Assembly: GCA_002455215.1 (NCBI GenBank)
Contig: DKKK01000158.1
Location: 26,167 to 35,700, forward strand
Direction: 5' to 3'
Origin: Anaerolineales bacterium UBA6668
GTDB lineage: Bacteria > Chloroflexota > Anaerolineae > Anaerolineales > UBA6668
DNA: 9,534 nt
The position numbers and the translations under genes were made by a program. Below, in pieces: positions 1 to 7,030 of this stretch. Every line of letters starts with the position of its first letter. The first letter of the stretch is position 1. The notes under the pieces were generated by a model. That model saw nothing but the letters and a program-made list of their open reading frames with translations. It was not told the origin of the DNA and ran no database searches.

Positions 1-360
1 CAGTTGTGCGGCTGGGAAGTGTGGTATGCCCCCCAAGCGGTGGTGTTTCATCAACTATCGGCAACTGGTGGTGGGGTGACTGCCAGTTTTCACGATGGGC
101 GCAATCAAATTTATCTGCTGGTGAAGGATTTGCCAAGTGTGGTGTGGCGCATGCATGGAGGGAAGATTGTGCGCCGCCAATTTTTGCTGGCATGGGAAGC
201 ACTACAGGCTTGGCGGGGCAAGGAAGCGCGGGCTCGTTTGCGCGGGCAATGGGCAGGGCTGATGGCACTCCCACGCCTGCTGGCTAAACGGCGTGTTGTG
301 CAAGCTACCCGCACCGTGAGCGATGAGCAGGTGTTGCAAAAGTTGACGCGGAGGGGTTAG
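1..360 (+). CDS. Family 2 glycosyltransferase, C-terminal fragment (rhamnosyltransferase-like)
   Basis: The reading frame is open at the left window edge (first codon CAG) and ends at TAG 358-360, so only about 119 residues of the C-terminus are visible. The segment GWEVWYAPQAVVFH, followed by a basic 'GRNQIYLLVKDLP' stretch, is the pattern seen at the end of the catalytic domain of GT2 enzymes of the dTDP-rhamnosyltransferase type. After it comes an amphipathic, Arg/Lys-rich helical tail (LRGQWAGLMALPRLLAKRR). The DxD nucleotide-sugar site would lie upstream and is not visible. Family knowledge says such enzymes move a sugar from a nucleotide donor to a lipid-linked or polysaccharide acceptor at the inner face of the membrane; the donor and acceptor here are unknown. 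The fragment is visibly more G+C-rich than the STAND gene downstream. It converges with the lipoprotein gene across a 34-bp gap. Confidence 0.8.
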   Translation, partial: QLCGWEVWYAPQAVVFHQLSATGGGVTASFHDGRNQIYLLVKDLPSVVWRMHGGKIVRRQFLLAWEALQAWRGKEARARLRGQWAGLMALPRLLAKRRVVQATRTVSDEQVLQKLTRRG

Positions 361-364
361 TTTG

Positions 365-392
365 TTCGGTTTGGCGTGGGTCAGTTACCGAA
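365..392. terminator. Weak inverted repeat in the convergent gap
   Basis: TTCGGT at 365-370 pairs perfectly with ACCGAA at 387-392 across a 16-base loop. It fills most of the 34-bp gap between two converging stop codons (358-360 and 395-397). The position suits a bidirectional terminator, but the stem is short and no strong T tract follows on either strand. Confidence 0.25.
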
Positions 393-394
393 TC

Positions 395-1948
395 TTATGG
401 GCGAGAGGGCAAAAGCGGGCAAGCCCGCCCAAAATCTTCAGGCGAAATGCGCTCCATTCTCATCATCTTCTTGGTAAGTATCACTTCACGCCAACCAGTC
501 TCTTGCAAAATATATTCTTCCATCGCTTGGCAAGCCAACAGGGGATTGCCGGTTTGCTCGTAAGCTGTTTGCATTAATTGGGCGGCATTTAGATAAGGAA
601 TCTCTTCAACCTGGCATGTTTGCAAGACATTCAGCATTTGCATTGGAAGCTCGGGCGATTTGCCTTCCAACATTTCTGCCAACAACCACTCAATTGTGGC
701 GTATCCCCAGATATTACGGTCATCAAAAATATCAAAAAAACCGCCATCAATATGGATGTCCTTACAAATTATTGGTAGGTCTGGTTCATTCTGCGAGATA
801 AACAAAGTAAGCAACTTTTTTGCCTGTGCTGTATCGCCTTGGCTTAAGGCGGTTTGAGCATCTAACAGCGAATACCAAAATAGTTCCGGTTCTTTACGAA
901 CCATGTTTATCGTCACATAGCGACTGCCTTGCCAATCATAATAACGAGTGCCACCCCGTTGAAACATGCCCCCGGCAAGTGTATTGGTAGTGCCGAATTC
1001 AGCGGCTATTTCCAAGGCAGGGTCAGGGTCTAAATTTACAAATTGGTAAACGCCCATCATTTCTTCAATTTTGCTTAACCATTTCCACTGCTTATTTTGC
1101 CAAGTGCCAATATACAACCCCTGCCCTGACGCGCCATTTCCACCCCAATAACCGGAAAAAACCACTTCCTTTCTACCATCCGCATTAATATCTGCTACAC
1201 GGTCAACATTGATCATCCGAACACCACCAAAAGGTATTTCGGCGATTGGTACGAATTTTCCGGCTATCTGGCGATACAAAATCATTATCCGATCACAAAA
1301 ATTTACTCCACACAGCAATAAGTTCACCGTTTTGGGGTTGTCATCAGATGAAATAAACAGAAACGGCAAACTAACCAGCCATTCCATTTCACCATCATCG
1401 TCCAAATCGGTTGGGTAGATCCACACACTCTTGATTTCATTTTTGGGGCTGTTTGGCGACCAACTCGATATGATTTCCAGCATTGTATCAATATCGCCAT
1501 TGGCGGCGTTCAGGGCATCGGTTCCGGCTTGTATGGTTTTGATACGAGCAGTAGCATCATACGGGTGTTGATAACCAACCCAAGGGGGCGAAATAATCTG
1601 CTCCGGGTCAATTTTACGCACGCTAATTTGGCGAAAGTTGAAGGGTGTCTCTGTAGGGGAAGGTTCTTCGGTTGGGTAAGTTGGCTCTGGGCTAGGCGTT
1701 TGTGAGGGTGTGATTTCAGCAATTTGGGTAAATAGTGCCACGAGTCGGGCTTGCTGGGTTAAGTTAGGGCTGGCGGTTGCCGATGGAAGTGGGATTTTTG
1801 AAGGAGTGTACGTGGCTACAAGAGTGGGTGGGTTTATAAGGCTTGGGGTGGTTGTTTGACGGGAGGCTGGGTGCGCCTGACAGGCAACGCTTCCCGCAAG
1901 TATCCCTAACAGAAAAAAGCATCTTACCATGATTATTTTCCAATTCAC
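395..1948 (-). CDS. Predicted lipoprotein with Thr/Pro linker and FG-GAP-like calcium-site repeats
   Basis: The 517-residue protein starts at GTG 1948, chosen because GGAGG lies 6 bases upstream; the in-frame ATG at residue 7 (1930) has no such site. Residues 8-22 are hydrophobic and end in GSVAC, so Cys23 is a plausible lipidation site, although Ser at -3 is not ideal and ordinary signal peptidase cleavage is possible. Residues 33-105 form a Thr/Pro/Ser-rich linker. The central part carries Asp-rich loops: D181/D183/D185-G186, D253/N255/D257-G258, and a weaker N305/D307/D309. These resemble the calcium loops of FG-GAP/VCBS beta-propeller blades. Residues about 355-500 look helical and TPR-like. 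The likely location is the outer face of the cytoplasmic membrane. A role in binding or surface structure is inferred; no catalytic motif is visible. The last codons contain a terminator-like hairpin (411-428). Confidence 0.8.
   Translation of the reverse strand: MNWKIIMVRCFFLLGILAGSVACQAHPASRQTTTPSLINPPTLVATYTPSKIPLPSATASPNLTQQARLVALFTQIAEITPSQTPSPEPTYPTEEPSPTETPFNFRQISVRKIDPEQIISPPWVGYQHPYDATARIKTIQAGTDALNAANGDIDTMLEIISSWSPNSPKNEIKSVWIYPTDLDDDGEMEWLVSLPFLFISSDDNPKTVNLLLCGVNFCDRIMILYRQIAGKFVPIAEIPFGGVRMINVDRVADINADGRKEVVFSGYWGGNGASGQGLYIGTWQNKQWKWLSKIEEMMGVYQFVNLDPDPALEIAAEFGTTNTLAGGMFQRGGTRYYDWQGSRYVTINMVRKEPELFWYSLLDAQTALSQGDTAQAKKLLTLFISQNEPDLPIICKDIHIDGGFFDIFDDRNIWGYATIEWLLAEMLEGKSPELPMQMLNVLQTCQVEEIPYLNAAQLMQTAYEQTGNPLLACQAMEEYILQETGWREVILTKKMMRMERISPEDFGRACPLLPSRP
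411..428 (-). terminator. Terminator-like GC hairpin plus T4 inside the lipoprotein 3' coding end
   Basis: On the minus strand the sequence reads GCGGGC-TT-GCCCGC followed directly by TTTT. The six-base stem is all G/C and perfect (plus coordinates 415-420 and 423-428, with AAAA at 411-414). It lies about 5 codons before the stop at 395, so it is translated as part of the protein tail. Polarity fits termination of the minus-strand gene only. Confidence 0.4.
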
Positions 1949-1954
1949 GACAAA

Positions 1955-1959
1955 CCTCC
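1955..1959 (-). promoter_or_regulatory. Shine-Dalgarno site deciding the GTG start of the lipoprotein gene
   Basis: CCTCC on the plus strand reads GGAGG on the minus strand, 6 bases before GTG 1948. No comparable purine run precedes the alternative ATG at 1930, so the GTG is preferred. Confidence 0.7.
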
Positions 1960-2020
1960 AAAAGGTGGATTTTTAGACTGCTGAAATTTTACATAATTTT
2001 CCCTTTTTGTTTTGAATATA

Positions 2021-2098
2021 TAGCAACTGTTAACATTGAAGTTGCCTGGCGGGGGATAGCTCGACACAAATAGCAATTGCGCTTTTTCGTAACATTGA
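2021..2098. repeat. Degenerate duplicated motif upstream of the lipoprotein gene
   Basis: TAGCAACTG (2021-2029) is followed after one base by TAACATTGA (2031-2039). The same pair recurs as TAGCAATTG (2071-2079) and TAACATTGA (2090-2098), with ten bases between the halves. In addition GCAACT 2023-2028 is an inverted match to AGTTGC 2040-2045. The stretch is in the likely promoter region of the minus-strand lipoprotein gene, so these may be regulator sites, but no clear -35/-10 pair was found. Confidence 0.35.
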
Positions 2099-2126
2099 CC
2101 ATCACTTAAGAGCATCTGATTTTTGG

Positions 2127-2297
2127 GTTATTTCGACCGCGGGGAGAAATCTTGCCCATTGTGCGAAATTCGACACGGATGAAAGTTGCACGTTTTTCCT
2201 TAAAGGAAAAACACGTATCGATATGCGGCATGTATACCGAAAATAACCCGTGCCGAATATCAAAGATTTCTCACTCGCTTCGCTCATTCGAAATAAC
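2127..2297. repeat. 171-bp nested inverted-repeat (foldback, MITE- or REP-like) element
   Basis: Four layers of inverted repeat share roughly one centre. They are GTTATTTCGA 2127-2136 with its perfect complement 2288-2297; GAGAAATCTT 2144-2153 with 2263-2272 (perfect); ATTCGACACGG 2168-2178 with 2248-2258 (10 of 11); and a central palindrome 2192-2212 with 10-base arms around one A. The unpaired spacers differ in length on the two sides, so the foldback is imperfect. Known non-coding repeats in several phyla have the form 'TCATTTCGA...GAGAAATCT', which the outer layers resemble; that resemblance is from memory. No transposase and no convincing target-site duplication are seen. It sits between two minus-strand genes, downstream of the STAND stop, and the central palindrome could help end that transcript. 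No protein-coding content is supported in 1949-2393. Confidence 0.65.
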
Positions 2298-2393
2298 AAA
2301 GTCGTTGCTTGGTAACGAATCGTTGTGTTCTGGTCAAACAGAAAAATTTGCGATCTGTGACCATGCTCAGTATAAAACAAAACAAATGTCGTG

Positions 2394-5096
2394 TTATGGG
2401 TGGCTCAACGAATGCTCTGCAATGATACCGATGTTCCGCAATTGAGCCTTTAGTAAAGCAATTTCATCCACAATCCCCAAAGTGTTAAAAATTTTAAGTG
2501 CGGAAAGCCAAGTTTCCGCACTTAATTCAAGCTTGCCTATTTGCCCAAATGCATTTCCAAGCTCTGTAAGAATGTAACCTAATAAAGCCGAGTTGTTACG
2601 CTCTTCGGCAAGAGATTGAGCCGTTTGAAGATAAGAAAGTGCTTGGTGCGGTTGGTTTTGAGCAATGTATATCCTTCCGAGATTTAATAGCGCAAAGGGT
2701 CGATAAAACGGGATATCTAAGTCAATTACAAGTTGGGTATATTCATGCGCTTTTGTCAATTCTTTTTGATAAAAATAGGCAATTGCCAAATTTGTAGCTG
2801 TCATTGCCATACCCATTTTATGGTTCATTGCAAAAAATTCTTGATAGGATTGTTCTCCAACCCAAATAGAAGATTGGTAGCTTCGTGCTTTAAGAAAGAT
2901 GGCAGATAAATTGGCTCTTTGAAAAGCGATACCCGGTAGATCTCCTTGTTTTTTGAGCATTATCTCAGATTTTTGTAATTCAGAAATTGCGTCATTAATC
3001 CTTAACTGCATAGCATATGCAACCGCCAACTGGTTTTGAGTCGAAATGATTGCATCATTGTCATTAAGCCGAATCGCTAATTCCAAAGCTTCTTGATAAC
3101 ATAGCTCCGCAGAATTAAGCTCATTTTGCTCTAAGTGAATCAAACCTTGAAGTTGCTTGTGACGCAAAAGCAAGTTGTCGCTTGTGTGCTCTGCATGTAA
3201 GATATCGCTTTGTGAAATATGCATTTGCCCCCAATTCCAAAGCAATTTCGCAGCTTGAGATTCAAGGCTCATTAAATAGCCAAAAGCTTTTTCATAAGAT
3301 GCTTCGGCAGAATCTAAATTTCCCAATAACATTTGAGCTCGAGCAGATTGTCCTTCCGTGGCAATATCAATGTCTGTTGGATGTGTGATGATCCCTGTGT
3401 GGGATTTTACTTTGTCTAACTTTCCCAATAGCGCATAAATATCATTTTTTACCAGCAAAAGAGTGGAGCGGTTTTCTTCTGAGACCTGATCTAAGTTTAT
3501 TGGGTCAAATACATGGAACGCAAAAAAAGCTTTACCTTGTTGCATTTCGACATCTTTGTATTTGAACCATAGCTTAACAGCCATATCATATTGGTGTGTA
3601 GCCACCAAATGATAGCAAGCCGCTGTAATTTCGCCTAATTCATTCCGTACTTGAGCGGCAATCTGGTGTGCATAGGCTACTTGATGGTCTAAATGTGGAA
3701 TTTTCTCAATTTCCAAACGACACCAATCAGAAATTTGGATGGTATAAGGTGTTTCTTTGGTTAGTAATTGCCATGACAATAATTTTTCAGTGGCTTGATT
3801 ATCCAGGTAACGATTCGGGATTGGAATGGCAAAACGAAATACGGAGTAGAGAATTAATAACTCTTGCTGTTGGGGTGACAACTGTAACCAAATGGTTTGA
3901 AAAAATGCCGTGAACAGATTATCTTCGTGTATGGGGATGGGTAAACGCTTTTCAAGAACGGTATAGGTTTGTAATTGAAATAAGCGAGGGTTTCCATTCG
4001 ATAATTTGACCCATCTCTCAAAAACTTCCGGATGGCAATGAATTTTTTCACCTTCCACCCATTTTTGCATTTCAATGAGCGATAACCCACTCAAAGCAAA
4101 TGTATATTTTGTGAAGATAATCGGTTGTGTAGAAATAGCTAATACAGAAAAATGCTTACCTATTAATTGAACTATCTCTAACAACGGACGTTGCTCATAG
4201 ATTCCGCCGTCTCCTGATGATGTGAGTTGTAGCAAATCCACATTGTCAAAGCAAAATAATAAATCCAGCCGAGAAGCTAGTTGCCATAATTCAGATTCTA
4301 ACAATCCCAATGCACGTTGAAAATTGAAATGGCTAGATGGCTGGCTGAATAAAGATAACCAGAGTAAGTGTTGCCCAAATTTATAGAGATACTGGGCGAT
4401 GTGTATCATTAGAACTTGGGGATGGACATTAATTCCTTTATGAAAGGTGAACCAAAATGCCGATTGTTCTTTCCATTGCGTGGCAATGTGCGCTCCCATT
4501 TGGGTTTTTCCGATGCCTGGCGGACCATACAAAGTTAACGATTGCCGATTCGTTAACTTCAGGCTACAGTATTGTAATGCATCGTCTCGTCCATACAATT
4601 TATGCGTTTTGGGTATGGGTAAAATATCGGAATGGGGGCGTAATTGGAAAAGTAATTTTTCACTATATTGTTTTAATGCGTTTTCCAAATGAAGAAAAAA
4701 ACTAGCTGAACTAACGTGTAAATATTCAGCAATATCCGTGGTCCGAATGGGTGCAGTTCTTGGATGAAAGTATTTGCGAAAATATCGTAATTCTAAAACT
4801 AAAAAGAGATAACGATTGCTACGATTGCCAGAAATTTTCCGGTCTTCATCGACTAATTTTTCCAGTTCGCCAATTGTTTTCGGAAGGTGGGTATCCCAAA
4901 ATGCCTGTGCGGTTTCCAAAAGCAGGTGCTGTAGTGTCGCTACCAGGCTTACTTTTTTATCTGCACGTTGGTATTTATCCCAATGTTTTTCAAGTAACGA
5001 AGCCGTACAAAATGGAGAATTTTGTTCTAACCATTTTCGGTCGTTATAATGTTCAAGAGTTGTACGCAATACATCTTGAAATTCAAATAGTTTCAT
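2394..5096 (-). CDS. STAND/NB-ARC-like ATPase with N-terminal helical/HTH-like module and C-terminal TPR repeats
   Basis: This 900-residue protein starts at ATG 5096, the only ATG after an in-frame stop seven codons upstream; there is no Shine-Dalgarno site, so initiation may be leaderless or SD-independent. Residues 1-150 are helical. Residues 117-145 (TTDIAEYLHVSSASFFLHLE) look like a sigma-70-region-4-type HTH, an arrangement I recognise from Chloroflexota STAND proteins. A 'YGRDDAL' entry motif (168-174) precedes Walker A GPPGIGKT (191-198), Walker B LLFCFDNVD (279-287), a sensor-like strand (316-324) and a GNP motif at 368-370, equivalent to the NB-ARC 'GLPL' site. TPR-like helical pairs fill about 545-875. 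In the family, ligand binding to the repeats triggers nucleotide exchange and oligomerisation. Here the N-terminus suggests transcriptional control, by inference; no nuclease, TIR or protease effector is visible. The gene is A/T-rich compared with its neighbours. Confidence 0.85.
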   Translation of the reverse strand: MKLFEFQDVLRTTLEHYNDRKWLEQNSPFCTASLLEKHWDKYQRADKKVSLVATLQHLLLETAQAFWDTHLPKTIGELEKLVDEDRKISGNRSNRYLFLVLELRYFRKYFHPRTAPIRTTDIAEYLHVSSASFFLHLENALKQYSEKLLFQLRPHSDILPIPKTHKLYGRDDALQYCSLKLTNRQSLTLYGPPGIGKTQMGAHIATQWKEQSAFWFTFHKGINVHPQVLMIHIAQYLYKFGQHLLWLSLFSQPSSHFNFQRALGLLESELWQLASRLDLLFCFDNVDLLQLTSSGDGGIYEQRPLLEIVQLIGKHFSVLAISTQPIIFTKYTFALSGLSLIEMQKWVEGEKIHCHPEVFERWVKLSNGNPRLFQLQTYTVLEKRLPIPIHEDNLFTAFFQTIWLQLSPQQQELLILYSVFRFAIPIPNRYLDNQATEKLLSWQLLTKETPYTIQISDWCRLEIEKIPHLDHQVAYAHQIAAQVRNELGEITAACYHLVATHQYDMAVKLWFKYKDVEMQQGKAFFAFHVFDPINLDQVSEENRSTLLLVKNDIYALLGKLDKVKSHTGIITHPTDIDIATEGQSARAQMLLGNLDSAEASYEKAFGYLMSLESQAAKLLWNWGQMHISQSDILHAEHTSDNLLLRHKQLQGLIHLEQNELNSAELCYQEALELAIRLNDNDAIISTQNQLAVAYAMQLRINDAISELQKSEIMLKKQGDLPGIAFQRANLSAIFLKARSYQSSIWVGEQSYQEFFAMNHKMGMAMTATNLAIAYFYQKELTKAHEYTQLVIDLDIPFYRPFALLNLGRIYIAQNQPHQALSYLQTAQSLAEERNNSALLGYILTELGNAFGQIGKLELSAETWLSALKIFNTLGIVDEIALLKAQLRNIGIIAEHSLSHP

Positions 5097-5122
5097 ATGT
5101 AAAAAATAATTAGACTAAAACA

Positions 5123-5137
5123 ACTCTAATTTAGAGT
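5123..5137. promoter_or_regulatory. Candidate operator: 15-bp palindrome near the STAND gene start
   Basis: The bases ACTCTAATTTAGAGT form perfect 7-base arms around a central T. The site lies 27-41 bases before the STAND ATG, where a bound protein could block its transcription or its unstructured leader. A regulator is not identified; autoregulation by the HTH-like N-terminus is one possibility. Confidence 0.4.
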
Positions 5138-5208
5138 CGAGGTAATAAAACTTCATATATCATCTATCATCATTAAAAACCAAGATTTTAGGGCTTAAGA
5201 AGCATACG

Positions 5209-5228
5209 AATTATGAAAGTTCATAATT
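5209..5228. promoter_or_regulatory. Candidate operator: 20-bp dyad in the divergent intergenic region
   Basis: AATTATGAA and TTCATAATT form perfect 9-base arms around AG. The dyad is 112 bases from the STAND ATG and 119 bases from the ATG at 5348, almost midway between the two divergent genes, a typical place for a shared regulator site. The two-base centre favours a protein site over an RNA hairpin. Confidence 0.45.
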
Positions 5229-5336
5229 TTAGGTTGAATATCTAATTAAGATGCTGTGTTTTCATGCTTGCTGTATATCTGATGCAAATAAAAATTAAGC
5301 TATTTGCCCTGAAAAATCTTACCTGAAACTATTTTC

Positions 5337-5340
5337 GAGG
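5337..5340 (+). promoter_or_regulatory. Ribosome binding site of the 5348 gene
   Basis: GAGG lies 7 bases before ATG 5348 and supports that start, which also gives a complete signal peptide. Confidence 0.6.
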
Positions 5341-5347
5341 CGATACA

Positions 5348-6328
5348 ATGTCAAAATTTCTACAAATTTCATCCCCCCTTCTTTTGATTGTCTTGCTGAG
5401 TTTATTTTTAAACCAAAAGCCAAAGGCACTTGCCACAGAAACTTTTAGTCTATACTTGCCCATTGTCTTAAATGATCTCGATAACAGTACGCCAACTGCT
5501 GTCCCTTTTGAAACACCAACCGCTGTCCCTTCTGAAACACCAACGATTGTACCTTCTGTAACCCCAATGCCAGAGCAAATTTTAAGATTTTCGTGGGAGT
5601 TTACACTTGAGAGCAGTCCTTTACCGCAAAAATTTGAAGCTAGACAAAATTTCACAATTTTTTGGGCAAAAAGCGATGATGAATATAACCCTGGCTATTA
5701 TATAACAGAAAGTTCATATAGTTTTCCGTTAAGTTGTGTGGAGATTCACACTACTCCAACTGGCAGTATTTCTTTGACTACGCCAAACACCCTGTTGATT
5801 GACAACGCCTATTTAGCTTGTAATACACAGGATATTTGGGCTGTAATTCAAAGCTATGACACTCAATGGGATATTTGTAGCGCACCACCCAACCCACCGG
5901 GCACAACCATTTGCACTCACGAGTGGGTGAATTTTGCTCTGGATGGATTGCAACAAATTGAACCAAACGCGACTGGACCCCTACTTTCATTTCAAGGGTT
6001 AAGCTGGCACCAAATGCCCGGCTCAGCACAAGGGCAGTTGCATTTACCACTTTCAATGTCAACCATCCCGATATTGCATTTTCCATTTCCGAACTCTCGA
6101 ATACAACAAAACTGGCAAAATCCTTTAGAGTTTTATTCACTGGCGAGCGGAACTCAGTTATTCCTTAATTCTGGTGATGCCTTACGTTTTTCCACCGGGG
6201 CTGATACCGTTTACTTTGGTTATGACCCCAACACCAACCAAACTTTTTCTGGTTCGATTCAGTTAATACAACCCTTACTGCTGGACCCGGAAATTGCAAC
6301 CTGTCCAGCGTGCTATAAAAAAAGATAG
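5348..6328 (+). CDS. Secreted protein of unknown function with short Thr/Pro repeat linker
   Basis: The protein has 326 residues. Residues 1-29 are a signal peptide with a hydrophobic core (LLLIVLLSLFL) and a likely cut after ALA29. Next comes 'YLPIVLN' (36-42), a motif often seen near the termini of exported Chloroflexota proteins. Residues 48-71 are three tandem eight-residue units (TPTAVPFE, TPTAVPSE, TPTIVPSV), then a beta-rich domain of about 245 residues that I do not recognise. It contains several aromatic and Gly/Ser-rich stretches and cysteines at 130, 158, 177, 189, 319 and 322. The last two form CPAC four residues from the C-terminus. No catalytic motif or membrane anchor is visible, so it is probably released or held at the surface. 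It is divergent from the STAND gene, shares the dyads between them, and is followed by a hairpin, suggesting a single-gene transcript. Confidence 0.8.
   Translation: MSKFLQISSPLLLIVLLSLFLNQKPKALATETFSLYLPIVLNDLDNSTPTAVPFETPTAVPSETPTIVPSVTPMPEQILRFSWEFTLESSPLPQKFEARQNFTIFWAKSDDEYNPGYYITESSYSFPLSCVEIHTTPTGSISLTTPNTLLIDNAYLACNTQDIWAVIQSYDTQWDICSAPPNPPGTTICTHEWVNFALDGLQQIEPNATGPLLSFQGLSWHQMPGSAQGQLHLPLSMSTIPILHFPFPNSRIQQNWQNPLEFYSLASGTQLFLNSGDALRFSTGADTVYFGYDPNTNQTFSGSIQLIQPLLLDPEIATCPACYKKR
5489..5560 (+). repeat. Three tandem 24-bp units coding the Thr/Pro linker
   Basis: Units at 5489-5512, 5513-5536 and 5537-5560 each encode eight residues beginning TPT. The first two differ at only a few bases and the third is more diverged. 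The unit length is a multiple of three, so copy-number change would keep the frame. Confidence 0.8.
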
Positions 6329-6375
6329 TAAGCCGTTTTTGGGGAATGCGTAGTCTGTATGTAGCAGGCTCTACC

Positions 6376-6426
6376 TATGATTGTTATGCACGCCTCTGAC
6401 CAATGAAGGCATGTATAACAATCATA
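6376..6426 (+). terminator. Long hairpin downstream of the 5348 gene
   Basis: TATGATTGTTAT (6376-6387) pairs perfectly with 6415-6426. The inner part (6388-6395 with 6407-6414) extends the stem with one mismatch and one G-T pair, leaving an 11-base loop. TTTTATTT follows at 6427. It begins 48 bases after the stop codon. The outer stem is A/T-rich, so it is either a weak intrinsic terminator or a small palindromic repeat that stabilises the mRNA end. Confidence 0.5.
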
Positions 6427-6694
6427 TTTTATTTGCACTATTTAGCTTGATTGGGAAAGACGGTAGAGCTACTAGAACCAATGTAATGGCTCAGGTATGA
6501 TTGAGAAAACCAATCAATCTAACGAAACTGGGTAAATTTTTGAAACTACAAAGATACATATTGACATAAAGTTAGCCGCAAAGCCGTAGACACAGCATAC
6601 AGGCTGAAATTCAAATGGTTTTTACGAATTCACCCACGAAAATCAAATCATTTTGAACCTATTGACACCAAAACCGTAAAGTGGCTCTGCAGAA

Positions 6695-6712
6695 GTGCAA
6701 CGATTGTGCAAC
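6695..6712 (+). repeat. GTGCAAC direct repeat at 11-bp period
   Basis: GTGCAAC occurs at 6695-6701 and again at 6706-6712, one helical turn apart, in the leader region of the large surface-protein gene. That spacing suits two protein monomers bound side by side on one DNA face. Confidence 0.3.
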
Positions 6713-6770
6713 TACTAACATTCAGATGTTAACCGCTTTTGCCAAACAAAGCTAAGCAGTTACCTTTTAC

Positions 6771-6810
6771 TTTAGTATCACAGCCAACTTGAAACTTGTT
6801 AAGTATCACA
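6771..6810 (+). repeat. AGTATCACA direct repeat, 28-bp spacing
   Basis: TTTAGTATCACA (6771-6782) and TTAAGTATCACA (6799-6810) match at 11 of 12 bases. They lie about 220 bases before the ATG at 7031. Function is unknown. Confidence 0.3.
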
Positions 6811-7020
6811 TCAACCACCCTCACAAATTAGATTTCCCGCGCACTGAAAATTATAGTGTTCTGCACCTTTATTAGAGTCTAGGCTATTGGAAAGTTTATA
6901 TACTGGAGGCACTCAAGCGTTTTACCTTCTGAGACTTCCAAAATTGGAGTTGAGTAATTCGTTTTTATTCGGCGTACGTGCCAAAAATCGCTTTTAAGCT
7001 TTATCTTTTACATCTTTTCT

Positions 7021-7025
7021 GGAGG
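7021..7025 (+). promoter_or_regulatory. Strong Shine-Dalgarno site of the 7031 gene
   Basis: GGAGG lies 5 bases before ATG 7031. It fixes the start of the large open frame and places the signal peptide at its N-terminus. Confidence 0.8.
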
Positions 7026-7030
7026 CTAAC

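Larger units (their letters stand above)
6329..7030. other. 702-bp stretch with no supported gene
   Basis: No reading frame here has a start with ribosome site, reasonable length or protein-like composition. It holds a hairpin (6376-6426), a small dyad TGATTG/CAATCA (6498-6503 and 6511-6516), two short direct repeats (6695-6712, 6771-6810) and, at its end, the ribosome site of the 7031 gene. TTGACA occurs at 6561 and 6662 but neither has a matching -10 box. The likely use is as the promoter and leader region of the large surface protein. Confidence 0.6.

Noticed and set aside
2127..2297. Complete insertion sequence
   Set aside because: It is only 171 bp, encodes no transposase, and no clear target-site duplication flanks it; a non-autonomous repeat is the most that can be said.
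2152..2445. Plus-strand open frame of 97 codons, and an opposite 92-codon frame at 2102-2380
   Set aside because: Both lie across the nested inverted-repeat element, have no ribosome site and no protein-like pattern; the first also overlaps the end of the STAND gene.
2394..5096. Anti-phage Avs-type STAND defence protein
   Set aside because: The ATPase and repeat parts would fit, but no nuclease, TIR, protease or membrane effector is visible at the N-terminus and no other defence gene is nearby. Left open as an alternative only.
6368..6469. Larger foldback joining GCTCTACC (6368-6375) and GGTAGAGC (6462-6469) around the 6376-6426 hairpin
   Set aside because: The right side has 35 unpaired bases before the outer arm and none on the left, so the eight-base match may be chance.
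6561..6690. Promoters with TTGACA at 6561 and 6662
   Set aside because: Neither has an acceptable -10 hexamer at 16-18 bases, so the matches are not supported.
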